Shown here: piece by piece, positions 31,801 to 39,800 of the stretch
How positions within the stretch are numbered: the stretch's first letter is position 1
How the letters are laid out: each line of letters opens with the position of its first letter
NCBI GenBank assembly: GCA_035711845.1
Contig: DASTBU010000064.1
Coordinates: 1 to 40,236 of the forward strand
DNA: 40,236 bases
Direction: 5' to 3'
Source of the DNA: DASTBU01 sp035711845
Lineage (GTDB): Bacteria > Acidobacteriota > Vicinamibacteria > Vicinamibacterales > 2-12-FULL-66-21
Translations under genes and position numbers: made by a program
Notes under the pieces: model-generated
The model's input: the letters and a program-made list of their open reading frames with translations, nothing else
Told to the model about the DNA's origin: nothing
Databases searched by the model: none

Positions 31801-31867
31801 GTTCACCGAGCAGGATGCGGATCTGCTGAGCGCGACGCTCGACCGGGTGCTGGGGGAGATGCCGTAA
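28826..31867 (+). CDS. Kinase / M23 peptidase / class III aminotransferase (phospho-lyase-type) triple fusion
   Basis: A 1013-residue, three-domain protein. Residues about 15-330 are an APH-type kinase with IIHNDANDYNVIV (catalytic loop) and IDFGDMVHSYTVADPAVAVA, which resembles hydroxylysine/choline-type kinases. Residues about 375-560 are an M23 peptidase-like domain keeping H442-L-G-L-D446 and H533-L-H535. Residues about 590-1010 are a class III PLP aminotransferase with CIADEVQTAYGRMG and the PLP lysine K855 (VVLGKPIGNGYPLGA). In animals hydroxylysine kinase and the related phospho-lyase (AGXT2L group) are consecutive enzymes, so kinase plus lyase in one chain suggests phosphorylation then ammonia-phospholyase action on an amino alcohol. 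The role of the M23 domain is unclear. ATG 28826 is preferred over 28817. Confidence 0.85.
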   Translation: MSLLDRAPRLGRAEAVAIARDLYGLDAEAQALPSERDQNFLLQTAARRYVLKLANALERPEILQAQNAVLEHLAGHTAMCPRIVRTANGAEIAPGPDGHLVRLVTWRPGVPLATVRHVSAGLLEDLGRSIGEIDRHLASFDHPALHRDFHWDLAGAIGRSRALLPLVGDAAWRAVVARALDEIDAHLTPLLEGLRTSIIHNDANDYNVIVCRDLEHGDTVSGLIDFGDMVHSYTVADPAVAVAYAVLNTDDPLACASALVRGYHQANPLLENEVSALLDLVKLRLCLSVAIAARQQEQRPDDEYLGISQEAIRRTLPSLTSIHPRLAEVAFRRACGMSSAPRTERIRSWLAGPVRARRWTGMIGDGEIRPGEILGLDLGVASPLVSGDPLETSEPALTKQIQAALLEVGARVGVGGYLEPRLLYSSPLFAGRGATDARRTIHLGLDLFAPAGTSVHAALGGVVHDFADNRQSLDYGPVVILEHSTDAGDRFYTLYGHLTRESVQRLERGRALAAGDRLGAIGCPDVNGGWTPHLHFQVITDLLDLGCDYPGVCKASEVETWAELSPDPNLLVGLPADLLASRPPDVEETRRARRARIGGNVRLSYRAPLKIVRGWMQYLYDDEGRRFLDAYNNVPHVGHCQPDVVRAAERQMRLLNTNTRYLHDALTMFADRLVSTLPSPLSVCYFVNSGSEANEVAVRLARAHTRRRDVVVLDAAYHGITTTLIEISPYKFCGPGGDGRAEWVHVAPLPDVFRGAYRAGDATAGHRYAGELAAVVESVGRQGPGVAAFLAETCPSVGGQIILPDGYLAEAYAHVRAAGGVCIADEVQTAYGRMGSHFYAFEAHGVVPDIVVLGKPIGNGYPLGAVVTTAEIAASLDNGMEFFSTFGGSTVSCAVGLAVLDVVQREHLQVHAERVGRHLLDRLKAIWPRHPVIGDVRGSGLFLGLELVSDPDTRTPARVEADYVVNRMREEGILIGTDGPAHNVLKIRPPMPFTEQDADLLSATLDRVLGEMP

Positions 31868-31884
31868 GATCGGTGATCGCGCGA

Positions 31885-32310
31885 TCATCCTGCGGGTTTC
31901 GCACGCAGCACACCCACCTGGATCAGCACTCCCGTGAAGTCCAGGATCCGCCGTTCGTGAACGATGAGACCGTCCTGCAGGCGATAGATGAAGGCGCCGG
32001 CCAGTTCGATTCGGCGGCTCGTGGGCGCCATGCCGAAGAACTCGCCCAGATGAGTTCCGGTGAAACGGCAGAGCAGGGCCACGCGGTCGCCGTCAACCAG
32101 CAGATCTTCGGTGGTGAACGCCAGATCGGGAAACCCGACGAACCAGACCCGATAGATGCGCTCGATTTCGGCCCGCCCCTCCAGGACCCCGCCGGTCGGG
32201 CTGACCACAACCCCATCGGGCGCGTGATCGGAGGCGAGTTGATGAGCGTCCCGTGCACGCCAGGCGGCCTCGCGCCGATTGAACAGGTCGAAAATCTGTT
32301 CGCGGGTCAT
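31885..32310 (-). CDS. SnoaL-like (NTF2 superfamily) protein
   Basis: A 141-residue single-domain protein. TREQIFDLFNRREAAWRARD, then HAPDGVVVSPTGGVLEGRAEI, RIYRVWFVGFPDLAFTTED and HLGEFFGMAPTSRRIE fit the SnoaL-like polyketide-cyclase/ester-cyclase branch of the NTF2 fold, a small cone-shaped barrel with a deep pocket. The substrate is unknown, and members act as cyclases, isomerases or plain binders. The open frame runs further upstream, but ATG 32310 begins the family-like sequence. It is convergent with the triple fusion (17 bp) and divergent from a radical SAM gene, with which it may share a promoter region. Confidence 0.75.
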   Translation of the reverse strand: MTREQIFDLFNRREAAWRARDAHQLASDHAPDGVVVSPTGGVLEGRAEIERIYRVWFVGFPDLAFTTEDLLVDGDRVALLCRFTGTHLGEFFGMAPTSRRIELAGAFIYRLQDGLIVHERRILDFTGVLIQVGVLRAKPAG

Positions 32311-32342
32311 GCCGACCGGCCCGCACCAGGGCCGGTTGGGGC

Positions 32343-32348
32343 TACTAT
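32343..32348. promoter_or_regulatory. Possible divergent -10 region (CTACTATAG)
   Basis: TACTAT on the plus strand lies 47 bp before the radical SAM start, and the overlapping minus-strand TATAGT lies about 33 bp before the SnoaL-like start. No clear -35 in either direction. Confidence 0.25.
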
Positions 32349-32395
32349 AGGCCGAACGGGGCCGACCGGAACAGGGATCCGCAAGAACGCGCACC

Positions 32396-33952
32396 ATGCA
32401 CATCCTTCTGCTCTCGATGCCGGATTCCTTCGAACATACCGCGCCGATCACGATGCGGATGCCCAACGGCGCGCTGGTCTCGCTCGCCGGCAACGTGGAC
32501 GGCCATCATCGCGTCGCCATCGCCGACCTGATTCTCGTTCGGCAGCGCGTCCGCGAAACGGTCGAGCGGCTGCTGGCCGAGCTGCAGCCGTCCATCGTCG
32601 GCCTCTCGATCATGACCTTCCAGCGGCACACCGCGCGGAAGATCATCGAGCTCGTGCGGGCGCGCTTTCCCTCGGCATTGATTGTCGTCGGCGGATACGA
32701 TCCCAGCCTCGCCTCTGACGTCTACGAGCAGGCCGGCTGGAACGTGGATGTCATCGTGCGGGGAGAGGGAGACATCACGTTCCGCGAGCTCGTCCGCGCG
32801 GTCGAACGAGGCGCAGGGTTGTCGGGCATTGCCGGGCTTTCGTACCGGGACGGCGATCGGTTCGTGAGGAATCCCGATCGTTCTGTGAGCACGTTGGCCG
32901 GCGAGGACGTTCGCCTTCCGCGCCGCGCGGCGCGGGTGCTCTCCGGGTATACCTTCATCGGACGTCCCATTGATGTGGTCGAAACGTCGCGCGGGTGCAC
33001 GTACGACTGCAGCTTCTGCTCGATCATCGAGATGCGCGGCCGCAACTTCCACACCTGGTCGGTGGAACGCGTCCTGGCGGACATCGCCGACGCCCGCGCG
33101 CGCGGCGCGCGCGCCATCTTCATCGTCGACGACAACATCACGCTGAACATCGCCAGGTTCGAGACTCTCTGCCGGGCCATCTGCGGCGCCGGCTTCAACG
33201 ACGTCGACTACATCGTCCAGGCGATGACCTCGTCGATCGCCGCGCGCGGAGAGACCATCGCCCCCTTGATGCGGGAGGCGGGTTTCCGGTACGTGTTCCT
33301 CGGAATCGAGAACATCCTCGCGGAGGACCTGGCGTTTCTGCGTGCCTCCGCCAAGAACGCGGCGCGCGAGGGCGGACGGCAGGTCGGGAACGCGACGCTC
33401 GAGGCCATCGAGGTGCTTCATCGACATGGCATGTACGTGGTGGGCGGCCTGATCGTCGGCAACCCCGACGACACGCGAGCGTCGATCGACGCAAACCTGG
33501 AGTTCGCGCGGCGCTACGTGGACTGGCCCTACATCCAGCACCCGACCCCGTATCCCGGCACTCCAATGACGAAGGACTTCCGCGAGCGCAACCTGATCGT
33601 CAACGATCGCGTCGAGGAGTACGACGGGACGACGGCCGTCGTGCGCAGCGAATCGCTGGGGGCCGACGACATCGAGTTCCTGCGCTGGCGGGCGGAACGG
33701 TGGATGAAGCTGCGGCACTTCTGGCCGGTGTTCACCCACAGTCCCGGTTTCGTGCTCAGACACGGCGCCGCGATGGTCGCGCACACGTTCCGCGGCAGCT
33801 CGTGGCGTTCGATGCTGGGCCTCGAGGACGCGCGCGCCGTCTTCGCGCGCTACAAGGCCATCCGACGCGCCGAGCGCGATTACCTCCCCTCTGTGACGAG
33901 CCCCGGAACGCCGGCTCCTGGTGTTCGATGGAAGCTGACAGCCGACAGCTGA
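32396..33952 (+). CDS. B12-binding domain radical SAM protein
   Basis: A 518-residue protein. The N-terminal B12-binding domain (about 1-150) includes IVGLSIMTFQRH, LIVVGGYDPSLASDVYE and VDVIVRGEGDITFRELV; no DxHxxG cobalamin-ligand motif is evident. The radical SAM core carries C201, C205, C208 (TSRGCTYDCSFCS), followed by FIVDDNITLN, MREAGFRYVFLGIEN and GLIVGNPDDT, the usual order for the family that includes methyltransferases and C-C bond-forming enzymes. The last seven codons (WKLTADS) come from a GCTGACAGC-type repeat, so the original C-terminus may have been altered. It is unlike the Sec-containing radical SAM at 1830 in its tail and has no ATP-grasp partner. Substrate unknown. Confidence 0.87.
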   Translation: MHILLLSMPDSFEHTAPITMRMPNGALVSLAGNVDGHHRVAIADLILVRQRVRETVERLLAELQPSIVGLSIMTFQRHTARKIIELVRARFPSALIVVGGYDPSLASDVYEQAGWNVDVIVRGEGDITFRELVRAVERGAGLSGIAGLSYRDGDRFVRNPDRSVSTLAGEDVRLPRRAARVLSGYTFIGRPIDVVETSRGCTYDCSFCSIIEMRGRNFHTWSVERVLADIADARARGARAIFIVDDNITLNIARFETLCRAICGAGFNDVDYIVQAMTSSIAARGETIAPLMREAGFRYVFLGIENILAEDLAFLRASAKNAAREGGRQVGNATLEAIEVLHRHGMYVVGGLIVGNPDDTRASIDANLEFARRYVDWPYIQHPTPYPGTPMTKDFRERNLIVNDRVEEYDGTTAVVRSESLGADDIEFLRWRAERWMKLRHFWPVFTHSPGFVLRHGAAMVAHTFRGSSWRSMLGLEDARAVFARYKAIRRAERDYLPSVTSPGTPAPGVRWKLTADS

Positions 33953-33956
33953 TTAA
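33933..33956 (+). repeat. GCTGACAGC-type repeat, copy 1
   Basis: AGCTGACAGCCGACAGCTGA, a partly palindromic unit. It encodes the end of the radical SAM protein and reaches the stop codon of the convergent GIY-YIG gene. The GACAGCTGAT core recurs at 34872-34881. Confidence 0.6.
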
Positions 33957-34267
33957 TGCCCTCCGAACACCTGGAAGCCGCGCTTGCGGAGGCTCGCGGC
34001 AAGCTCGACCTCCATTCGCACGGCCTTCTCGTACGGCATCGGGTTGAGGTGCTCGTATAGCGTCGGCACGAGTCGCACGCCGTACTTGCGGACCACGCGC
34101 GCCGCCTTGATTCCTGCCAGGTGGTTGGCCAGCCGCTTCTCCGGCCTCAAGCCCGTCATGCCGACGTAGTAGCCAGCCTTGCCGTCGCCCTTCGGATTCC
34201 GAAGAAACACGACGTAGACGTTGTGGTGTCCTCTCTTCGAGGATGACCTGGCCGGCTTTCCGGTCAT
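33953..34267 (-). CDS. GIY-YIG domain protein
   Basis: A 104-residue protein consisting of little more than one GIY-YIG-like nuclease fold: NVYVVFLRNPKGDGKAGYYV (the VYV and YYVG parts replace GIY and YIG), then GMTGLRPEKRLANHLAGIKA with the conserved Arg, and LYEHLNPMPYEKAVRMEVEL with a candidate catalytic Glu. Whether it cuts DNA cannot be told; many solitary GIY-YIG proteins have no known role. The start is ATG 34267; AGGTGA directly abuts it, so the true mode of initiation is unclear. It is convergent with the radical SAM gene, with stop codons on adjoining bases. Confidence 0.75.
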   Translation of the reverse strand: MTGKPARSSSKRGHHNVYVVFLRNPKGDGKAGYYVGMTGLRPEKRLANHLAGIKAARVVRKYGVRLVPTLYEHLNPMPYEKAVRMEVELAASLRKRGFQVFGGH

Positions 34268-34344
34268 TCACCTGTATCTTTCGGCGGTTTCCGGGGAACA
34301 TCTTATGGGCGCGCCCCTTGCAGTCTCCTGCCCAGGAGGCGGCC

Positions 34345-34848
34345 GTGCTGCGACCAATCCTCGTCGTTGCGTTCATCCTGGCGTCCGGTGCGTGCGCGTC
34401 GCTCGCGGGGCTGCGCCAGCTCGTCCAGGCGCCGCGCTTCGAGCAGGCGCGCGGTCAACCCGCCGAAGTCAGGATCCAGGCGCCCACCTCGAGCCGGCCG
34501 CTCGGCGGCGCGGCGATCAGGATTTACACGGAAGTCAGCAATCCGAACCCGTTCGGCTTGACGCTCGGCACGCTCGAAGGGACCCTGTTCGTGGACGACA
34601 ATCGCGCGGCCGACGCCGAGTTCCCATTTGGCCTGCCGCTCGACGCCGGTGAGCGCTCGGTCGTCCCGCTCGATTTGTCGATCAGCTTTTCGGAGTTGCC
34701 GGGGCTCGCCGACGTCGTGCGGCGCGCCGCGCGGCACGAGCCGGTCGAGTTCCGACTCGATGGCACCATCGGCGTGGACGCCGGCCGGCTGGGCCAACCG
34801 GTCTTCGGCCCCATGACCCTCCTGCGCGGCGATTTGCGGGTGTACTAA
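34345..34848 (+). CDS. LEA type 2 (WHy domain) family lipoprotein
   Basis: A 167-residue protein. GTG 34345 has AGGAGGC upstream and begins a signal peptide (LRPILVVAFILASGACASL) with a probable lipid-attachment Cys near residue 17. The mature part is a late-embryogenesis-abundant type 2 domain, shown by IRIYTEVSNPNPFGLTLGTL and GLPLDAGERSVVPLDLSIS. LEA2/WHy domains in bacteria are linked to desiccation or stress tolerance. An upstream in-frame ATG (34243) is rejected because it would bury the signal peptide and overlap the GIY-YIG start region. Confidence 0.8.
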   Translation: MLRPILVVAFILASGACASLAGLRQLVQAPRFEQARGQPAEVRIQAPTSSRPLGGAAIRIYTEVSNPNPFGLTLGTLEGTLFVDDNRAADAEFPFGLPLDAGERSVVPLDLSISFSELPGLADVVRRAARHEPVEFRLDGTIGVDAGRLGQPVFGPMTLLRGDLRVY

Positions 34849-34855
34849 GTAAAGG

Positions 34856-34883
34856 TTGAAGGCTGATGGCTGACAGCTGATAA
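34856..34883 (+). repeat. GCTGACAGC-type repeat, copy 2
   Basis: GGCTGATGGCTGACAGCTGA, related in the same orientation to the copy at 33933-33956. It lies just before the start of the PD40 gene. Confidence 0.55.
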
Positions 34884-34889
34884 CTGTCT

Positions 34890-34895
34890 GATAAT
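34890..34895 (+). promoter_or_regulatory. Candidate -10 (GATAAT) for a leaderless PD40-gene mRNA
   Basis: GATAAT ends 6 nt before the GTG at 34902. There is no ribosome site, in line with other leaderless-type starts here. Confidence 0.4.
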
Positions 34896-34901
34896 CACAT
34901 C

Positions 34902-36773
34902 GTGGTGACGGCCGTCCTCTCATTGGCCTTGCTGGTGTGGGCCGCTGTTGCGGCTGCCGTGCAGCGTCGGCAACGATCCGACGCTGAGATCCAGCTGTTT
35001 CCACGAAATGGTGGTTCTGGCGACCCAGTTCGATCGCCTCCTCCGCGGTCCCGCAGCGTTGTCCCGCTCATCGCGATCGGCGTTGCCGCCCTGTGGGTTG
35101 TCGTTGGCCTACCGCGCAGCTGGCTGTCGGGGGAGCGGATCCCCTCTGCCGGCGGCCTCGAGGGTCCCAGCACGCAGCTCACGTTCCAGCGGGGTGTGGA
35201 GGCGTCGCCCAGCTTCTCGCCTGACGGCGAATGGATCGCCTATCGCGGTGAGACCGCTGGCAGCGGCGACATTCTTCTCAGAGATATTCGCGGCAATCGC
35301 ATTCTGAACCTGACCGGACATCTGAACGCCGACGAGAGCGATCCGGCCTTCTCGCCCGATGGGCGTCAGATAGCATTCAGATCCAGTTTTCGCAACGGTG
35401 GCCTCTACCTGATCGATCGGGAGGGTAAGGACGTGCGCCGGTTGACCAGTTTTGGCGCGAGCCCCGCGTGGACTCCCGATGGACGCGCGATCCTGTTCGC
35501 GACACGCAGCAGCCTCGATCCTCGCAACTGGGGCGGCCTCAGCGAAGGGTGGACCGTGGATGTGACGTCGGGTCGTGTCACGCGCATCACCCGCGGCGAT
35601 TTTCGTCAGCCGTCCGTGTCGCCCGACGGCCGCTACGTCGCCTACTGGTCTGCGATGCCCCCCTCGCTGGATGCGGCCCGGCCGCGACGGTTTCCAAGGA
35701 TTCGCGTCGCCAGCATCGACGGACGGAATCCTCGTCAGGTGGGCTCCGGCGCGTGGATGGACTGGAGCCCCGCCTGGTCGCCCGACGGGGACCATCTGTA
35801 TTTTCTCAGCGACCGCGGAGGCCACACAGCAATCTGGCGGGCGCCGATCGATCGACGCACGGGTGCGGCCGGCGACGCCGTCCCGGTCGGGGCCAACAGC
35901 GAGACGGCCACGCACCTGACAATCGCGCATGACGGCCGCCGCCTCGCATGGTCCACGCTCGAGTCGAGCCCGACGATGTTCCGCGTGGCGTTCGAACCGG
36001 ATGCACGGTCGATTCGCGGCGATCCCGCCGAGGTGGCCGCAGGTCCGCCGTCCTGGCGGTGCGCGGAGCCATCTCCCGACGGGTCGATGCTGGCCGTGGC
36101 TGCCGATGACGGGCAGCCTGATATCTACGTGGTGCGCATCGAGAACGGTCGACGCCGCGCCGTGACGACAGACGAGGCGCTGGAGGGCTGTCCGAGGTGG
36201 TCTCCAGACGGGACCAGGATCATCTTCCACTCCGACGCAGGCGGCCTCAACAGACTCTGGATCGCCGCGAGCGACGGAACCGGACTTCGGATTGCCGCCA
36301 GCGCGACAGGCGAGTTGACGCATCCCGTATGGTCGCCGGATGGCGGCGCGGTCGTCGCGTGGGACAGCGATCTCTCCACCCTGCGCCTCATCTGGCTCTC
36401 CGGCGCGTCGTCGTCGGGATCCGAGATCTGGCCGGCGCCGCTGCATGCCTTCACGCCGATCGCCTGGTCGCCTGACGGCACGAGCCTGATCGGGACCACT
36501 GAAGGAAACCTCTGGATATTCGACCGCGAAACTGCCGCGTACGAGCCGCTCATGTCGGGCAGCGCCCCCACCTGGCTGAGCACGAGCCGCAGGATCATCT
36601 TTGCGACGGAAGGGCGTCTGGCCATGCTCGATCTGCCGAGCCGCTACACGCGCGCAATCATGGCGGTTCCCGACGTCCAGCTGGATGCGCCGCTTCTTTC
36701 GCCCGACAATCGCTGGCTCTACTTCAATCGCAACGCGGCCGAAGCGAACCTCTGGATGCTCACGTTCAATTGA
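34902..36773 (+). CDS. PD40/TolB-like beta-propeller membrane protein
   Basis: A 623-residue protein. Two hydrophobic segments (LSLALLVWAAVAAAV near residue 6; VVPLIAIGVAALWVVVGL near residue 53) precede a TolB-type propeller from about residue 90. The PD40 blades are marked by repeated SPDG units such as PSFSPDGEWIAYRG, PAFSPDGRQIAFRS, PSVSPDGRYVAYWS, PAWSPDGDHLYFLSD and PRWSPDGTRIIFHSD. In many acidobacterial proteins this propeller is fused to a Ser/Thr kinase or a winged-helix domain; none is present here. The best start is GTG 34902 (or GTG 34905), with no ribosome site. A repeat lies immediately upstream, so loss of an original 5' part cannot be excluded. Confidence 0.75.
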   Translation: MVTAVLSLALLVWAAVAAAVQRRQRSDAEIQLFPRNGGSGDPVRSPPPRSRSVVPLIAIGVAALWVVVGLPRSWLSGERIPSAGGLEGPSTQLTFQRGVEASPSFSPDGEWIAYRGETAGSGDILLRDIRGNRILNLTGHLNADESDPAFSPDGRQIAFRSSFRNGGLYLIDREGKDVRRLTSFGASPAWTPDGRAILFATRSSLDPRNWGGLSEGWTVDVTSGRVTRITRGDFRQPSVSPDGRYVAYWSAMPPSLDAARPRRFPRIRVASIDGRNPRQVGSGAWMDWSPAWSPDGDHLYFLSDRGGHTAIWRAPIDRRTGAAGDAVPVGANSETATHLTIAHDGRRLAWSTLESSPTMFRVAFEPDARSIRGDPAEVAAGPPSWRCAEPSPDGSMLAVAADDGQPDIYVVRIENGRRRAVTTDEALEGCPRWSPDGTRIIFHSDAGGLNRLWIAASDGTGLRIAASATGELTHPVWSPDGGAVVAWDSDLSTLRLIWLSGASSSGSEIWPAPLHAFTPIAWSPDGTSLIGTTEGNLWIFDRETAAYEPLMSGSAPTWLSTSRRIIFATEGRLAMLDLPSRYTRAIMAVPDVQLDAPLLSPDNRWLYFNRNAAEANLWMLTFN

Positions 36774-36862
36774 CACTTCCCCGTCCGCCGTCCGCCTCCG
36801 ACGTCCGGCTCACGCTCCCGGACTTACACGCACCACGCGAACGCGGACGCCCGACGGCAGCT

Positions 36863-36871
36863 TGGTATACT
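36863..36871 (+). promoter_or_regulatory. Extended -10 (TGG-TATACT) for a leaderless VPS10-type mRNA
   Basis: TGGTATACT ends exactly 7 nt before the ATG at 36879, so transcription would begin at or next to the A of the start codon. There is no ribosome site. This is the strongest of the leaderless-type promoters in the window. Confidence 0.55.
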
Positions 36872-36878
36872 CCCCGCC

Positions 36879-39800
36879 ATGCGCATCCGAATCCTCGCCG
36901 TCACGGTTCCGTTTCTCGCCGCCGCCGTGCTCAATCACAATCCGGCGGCCGAGCGCGCGGCCGTTTCGCCAGCTCCCTTGGCGACGTTCGGGCAAAGCCG
37001 GCCCTCGCCGCGCCCGGACACGACGGCCGCCATCGACGCGAAGTATTTCCAGGATTTGCGCTGGCGAAACGTGGGGCCCACGCGCGGCGGGCGCGTGACG
37101 GCCGTGCACGGCGTACGCACGCAGCCATGCACCTTCTATATGGGTGCCACCGGCGGGGGAGTGTGGAAGACGGAGGACTGCGGCACGAGCTGGACGCCGA
37201 TCGGCGACGGCCAGATTGCGACCGGCTCGATCGGGTCCATCGCGGTCTCCGATTCCGACCCGAACGTCGTCTGGGTCGGCACCGGGAGCGCCGCCATTCG
37301 CAGCAACGTGATCATCGGCCGCGGGACCTACAAGTCCATCGACGCCGGCAAGACGTGGCAGTCGGTCGGACTCCAGGACGCCGGCCAGATTGGCACCGTC
37401 GTCATCCACCCGACCAACCCCGAGATCGTCTGGCTCGCGGCCCTCGGCTCTCCATTCGGGCCGAACGAGGAGCGTGGGATCTTCAAGACGAACGATGGCG
37501 GCCAGACGTGGAAGAAGACGCTGTTCGTGAACGATCGGACCGGCGGACGCGTGCTGGCAATCAACCCCGCCAACCCCGACGAGTTGTATGCCGGCATGTA
37601 CCGCGGCTTCCGCAAGGGATGGGACATCATCAGCGGCGGTCCTGCATCGGAGGGCGGCATCTTCAAGTCGACCGACGGCGGCGATACGTGGGCGAAGCTG
37701 GACAACGGGTTGCCGTCGAATCTGATCGGCAAGATCGATATCGACGTGGCTCGCAGCAATCCGCGCATCGTGTACGCGATGGTCGAGGCACCCGGCGCCG
37801 AGGGCGGGCTCTACAAGTCTGAAGACAGCGGCACCTCCTGGAAGCTGGTCAACAACTCCGGCGGCATTCGCGCGCGGCCGTTCTACTTCCACTACGTGGA
37901 CGTGAACCCGAAGGACGAAAGCGACCTGTGGGTCGGCGCCGTGCAGCAGTACCGGTCGACCGACGGCGGCAAGACGTTCCAGACGGTCCGCACCCCGCAC
38001 GCCGACAATCACGGCATCTGGTTCAACCCCGACAACCCGGACTACGCGATCCAGAGCAACGACGGCGGCGCGAACGTCACGCGCGACGGGGGCCGCACGT
38101 GGTCGAGCATCCTGAATCAGCCCACCGCTGAGCTGTACATGGTCAGCGTGGACGAGCAGTATCCGTACATGCTCTACGGACCGCAGCAGGACAACTCCAC
38201 GGTTGTGGTCCCGAGCGTTCCGACGGTCTCGTTCGGGTTCGATCACCCGTCACAGGCCTGGTCGCAGGCGTCGGGATGCGAGACCGGAGGCATCTGGCCC
38301 ACCCCCGACGGCCGGATCGTCTGGGGCGCCTGCAAGGGTGAAGTCGAGCGCTTCAGCGTCGAGACCGGACAATCGCAAGGCAAGTGGATCTATCCGCAGA
38401 ACCGCTACGGCCATCACCCGAAAGACATCAGGTTCCGCTTTCCGCGCCAGACCGTCATCATGGTGTCGCCGCACGATCCGAAGGTCGTTTACCAGGCGTC
38501 GCACGTGCTGCACAGGACGACGGACGACGGGGTGACGTGGGAGGTGATCAGCCCGGATCTGACCGCGAACGAGGCGGCCTATCAGATCGTGCCCGGCAAT
38601 CCGATTACGCGTGACGTCACCGGTGAGGAGGTGTACTCGTCGATCTACTCGATGGCCGAATCGCCGATCGAGCGTGGCGTGCTGTGGGTCGGCGCCAACG
38701 ATGGTCCCGTTCACGTGACTCGAGACAACGGAAGGACGTGGAAGAACGTCACGCCGAAGGATCTCCCGCCGGGCGGGCGTGTGCAGAACATCGACGCCTC
38801 GCCGATCCGGAAAGGGTCTGCGTACATCGCGGTCTACCGGTTCCTCCGAGAGCACGATCTGAAACCGTACATCTACATGACGAACGACTATGGCACGTCG
38901 TGGGTGAAGCTCACGGATGGCGCCAATGGCATTCCAAACGACCATCCCACGCGCGTCGTTCGGGAGGATCTCGAATTGGAGGGGCTGCTGTACGCGGGCA
39001 CCGAGTTCGGGTTCTTCGTGTCGTTCGACAACGGCCGCCGCTGGCAGGCGCTGCAGCAGAACCTGCCGGCGACGCCGGTCACGGATGTCCGCGTGCACCG
39101 AGGCGATCTCGTGATCGCCACGATGGGCCGCTCGTTCTGGATCATGGACGACGTCTCGCCGCTGCGGCAGTTGGCTTTCGCGGCCTCGACGGAGACGGTG
39201 CAGCAGGGCAGCGCCGGGCGCATCGGCGTGACCGGGATCGCAGACAGTGGGGGACGGCCTGCGGCAGGGGCGGCGATCGCCATTCCCCTGCGGGCGCAGC
39301 CCCCGTCACGTCAGCACCTCGAACTCTCACGGCCCGCGCTGCTTCAGCCGGCCGACGTGATTCGCTACCGCCGCGCCGGGGGCGGACGCGGCGGCGACGG
39401 GCCCGAGTACCCTCCTGTTGCGGCAGCGATCGACTACGTGCTGCCCGACGGGTTCGGCGGCCCGCTGACGCTCGAGATCACCGACAGCACCGGCAAGGTC
39501 GTGCGCACGGTTCAGGCGTCTGCGCGTGGCGGTCGTGGAGCGGGAAGAGGACGAGGCCGCGAAGGGGGTGCGGACGCCCAGGACATGCGGTTTGCCGGAC
39601 GCGGACGCGGCGCGGCAGCCGGCGCCACGATGCAGCCTGGTCACAACAGGTACATGTGGAACTTCCAGTGGGACAACGGCGTAATGGCCGCTCCCGGGAG
39701 GTTCACGGTCAAGATGACGGCGGGCGAGGTCGTGCAGTCGCGCACGTTCCAAGTGAAGGTGGATCCGGGCGTGTTGAAGGATGGCATCACGCAGGCGGAT

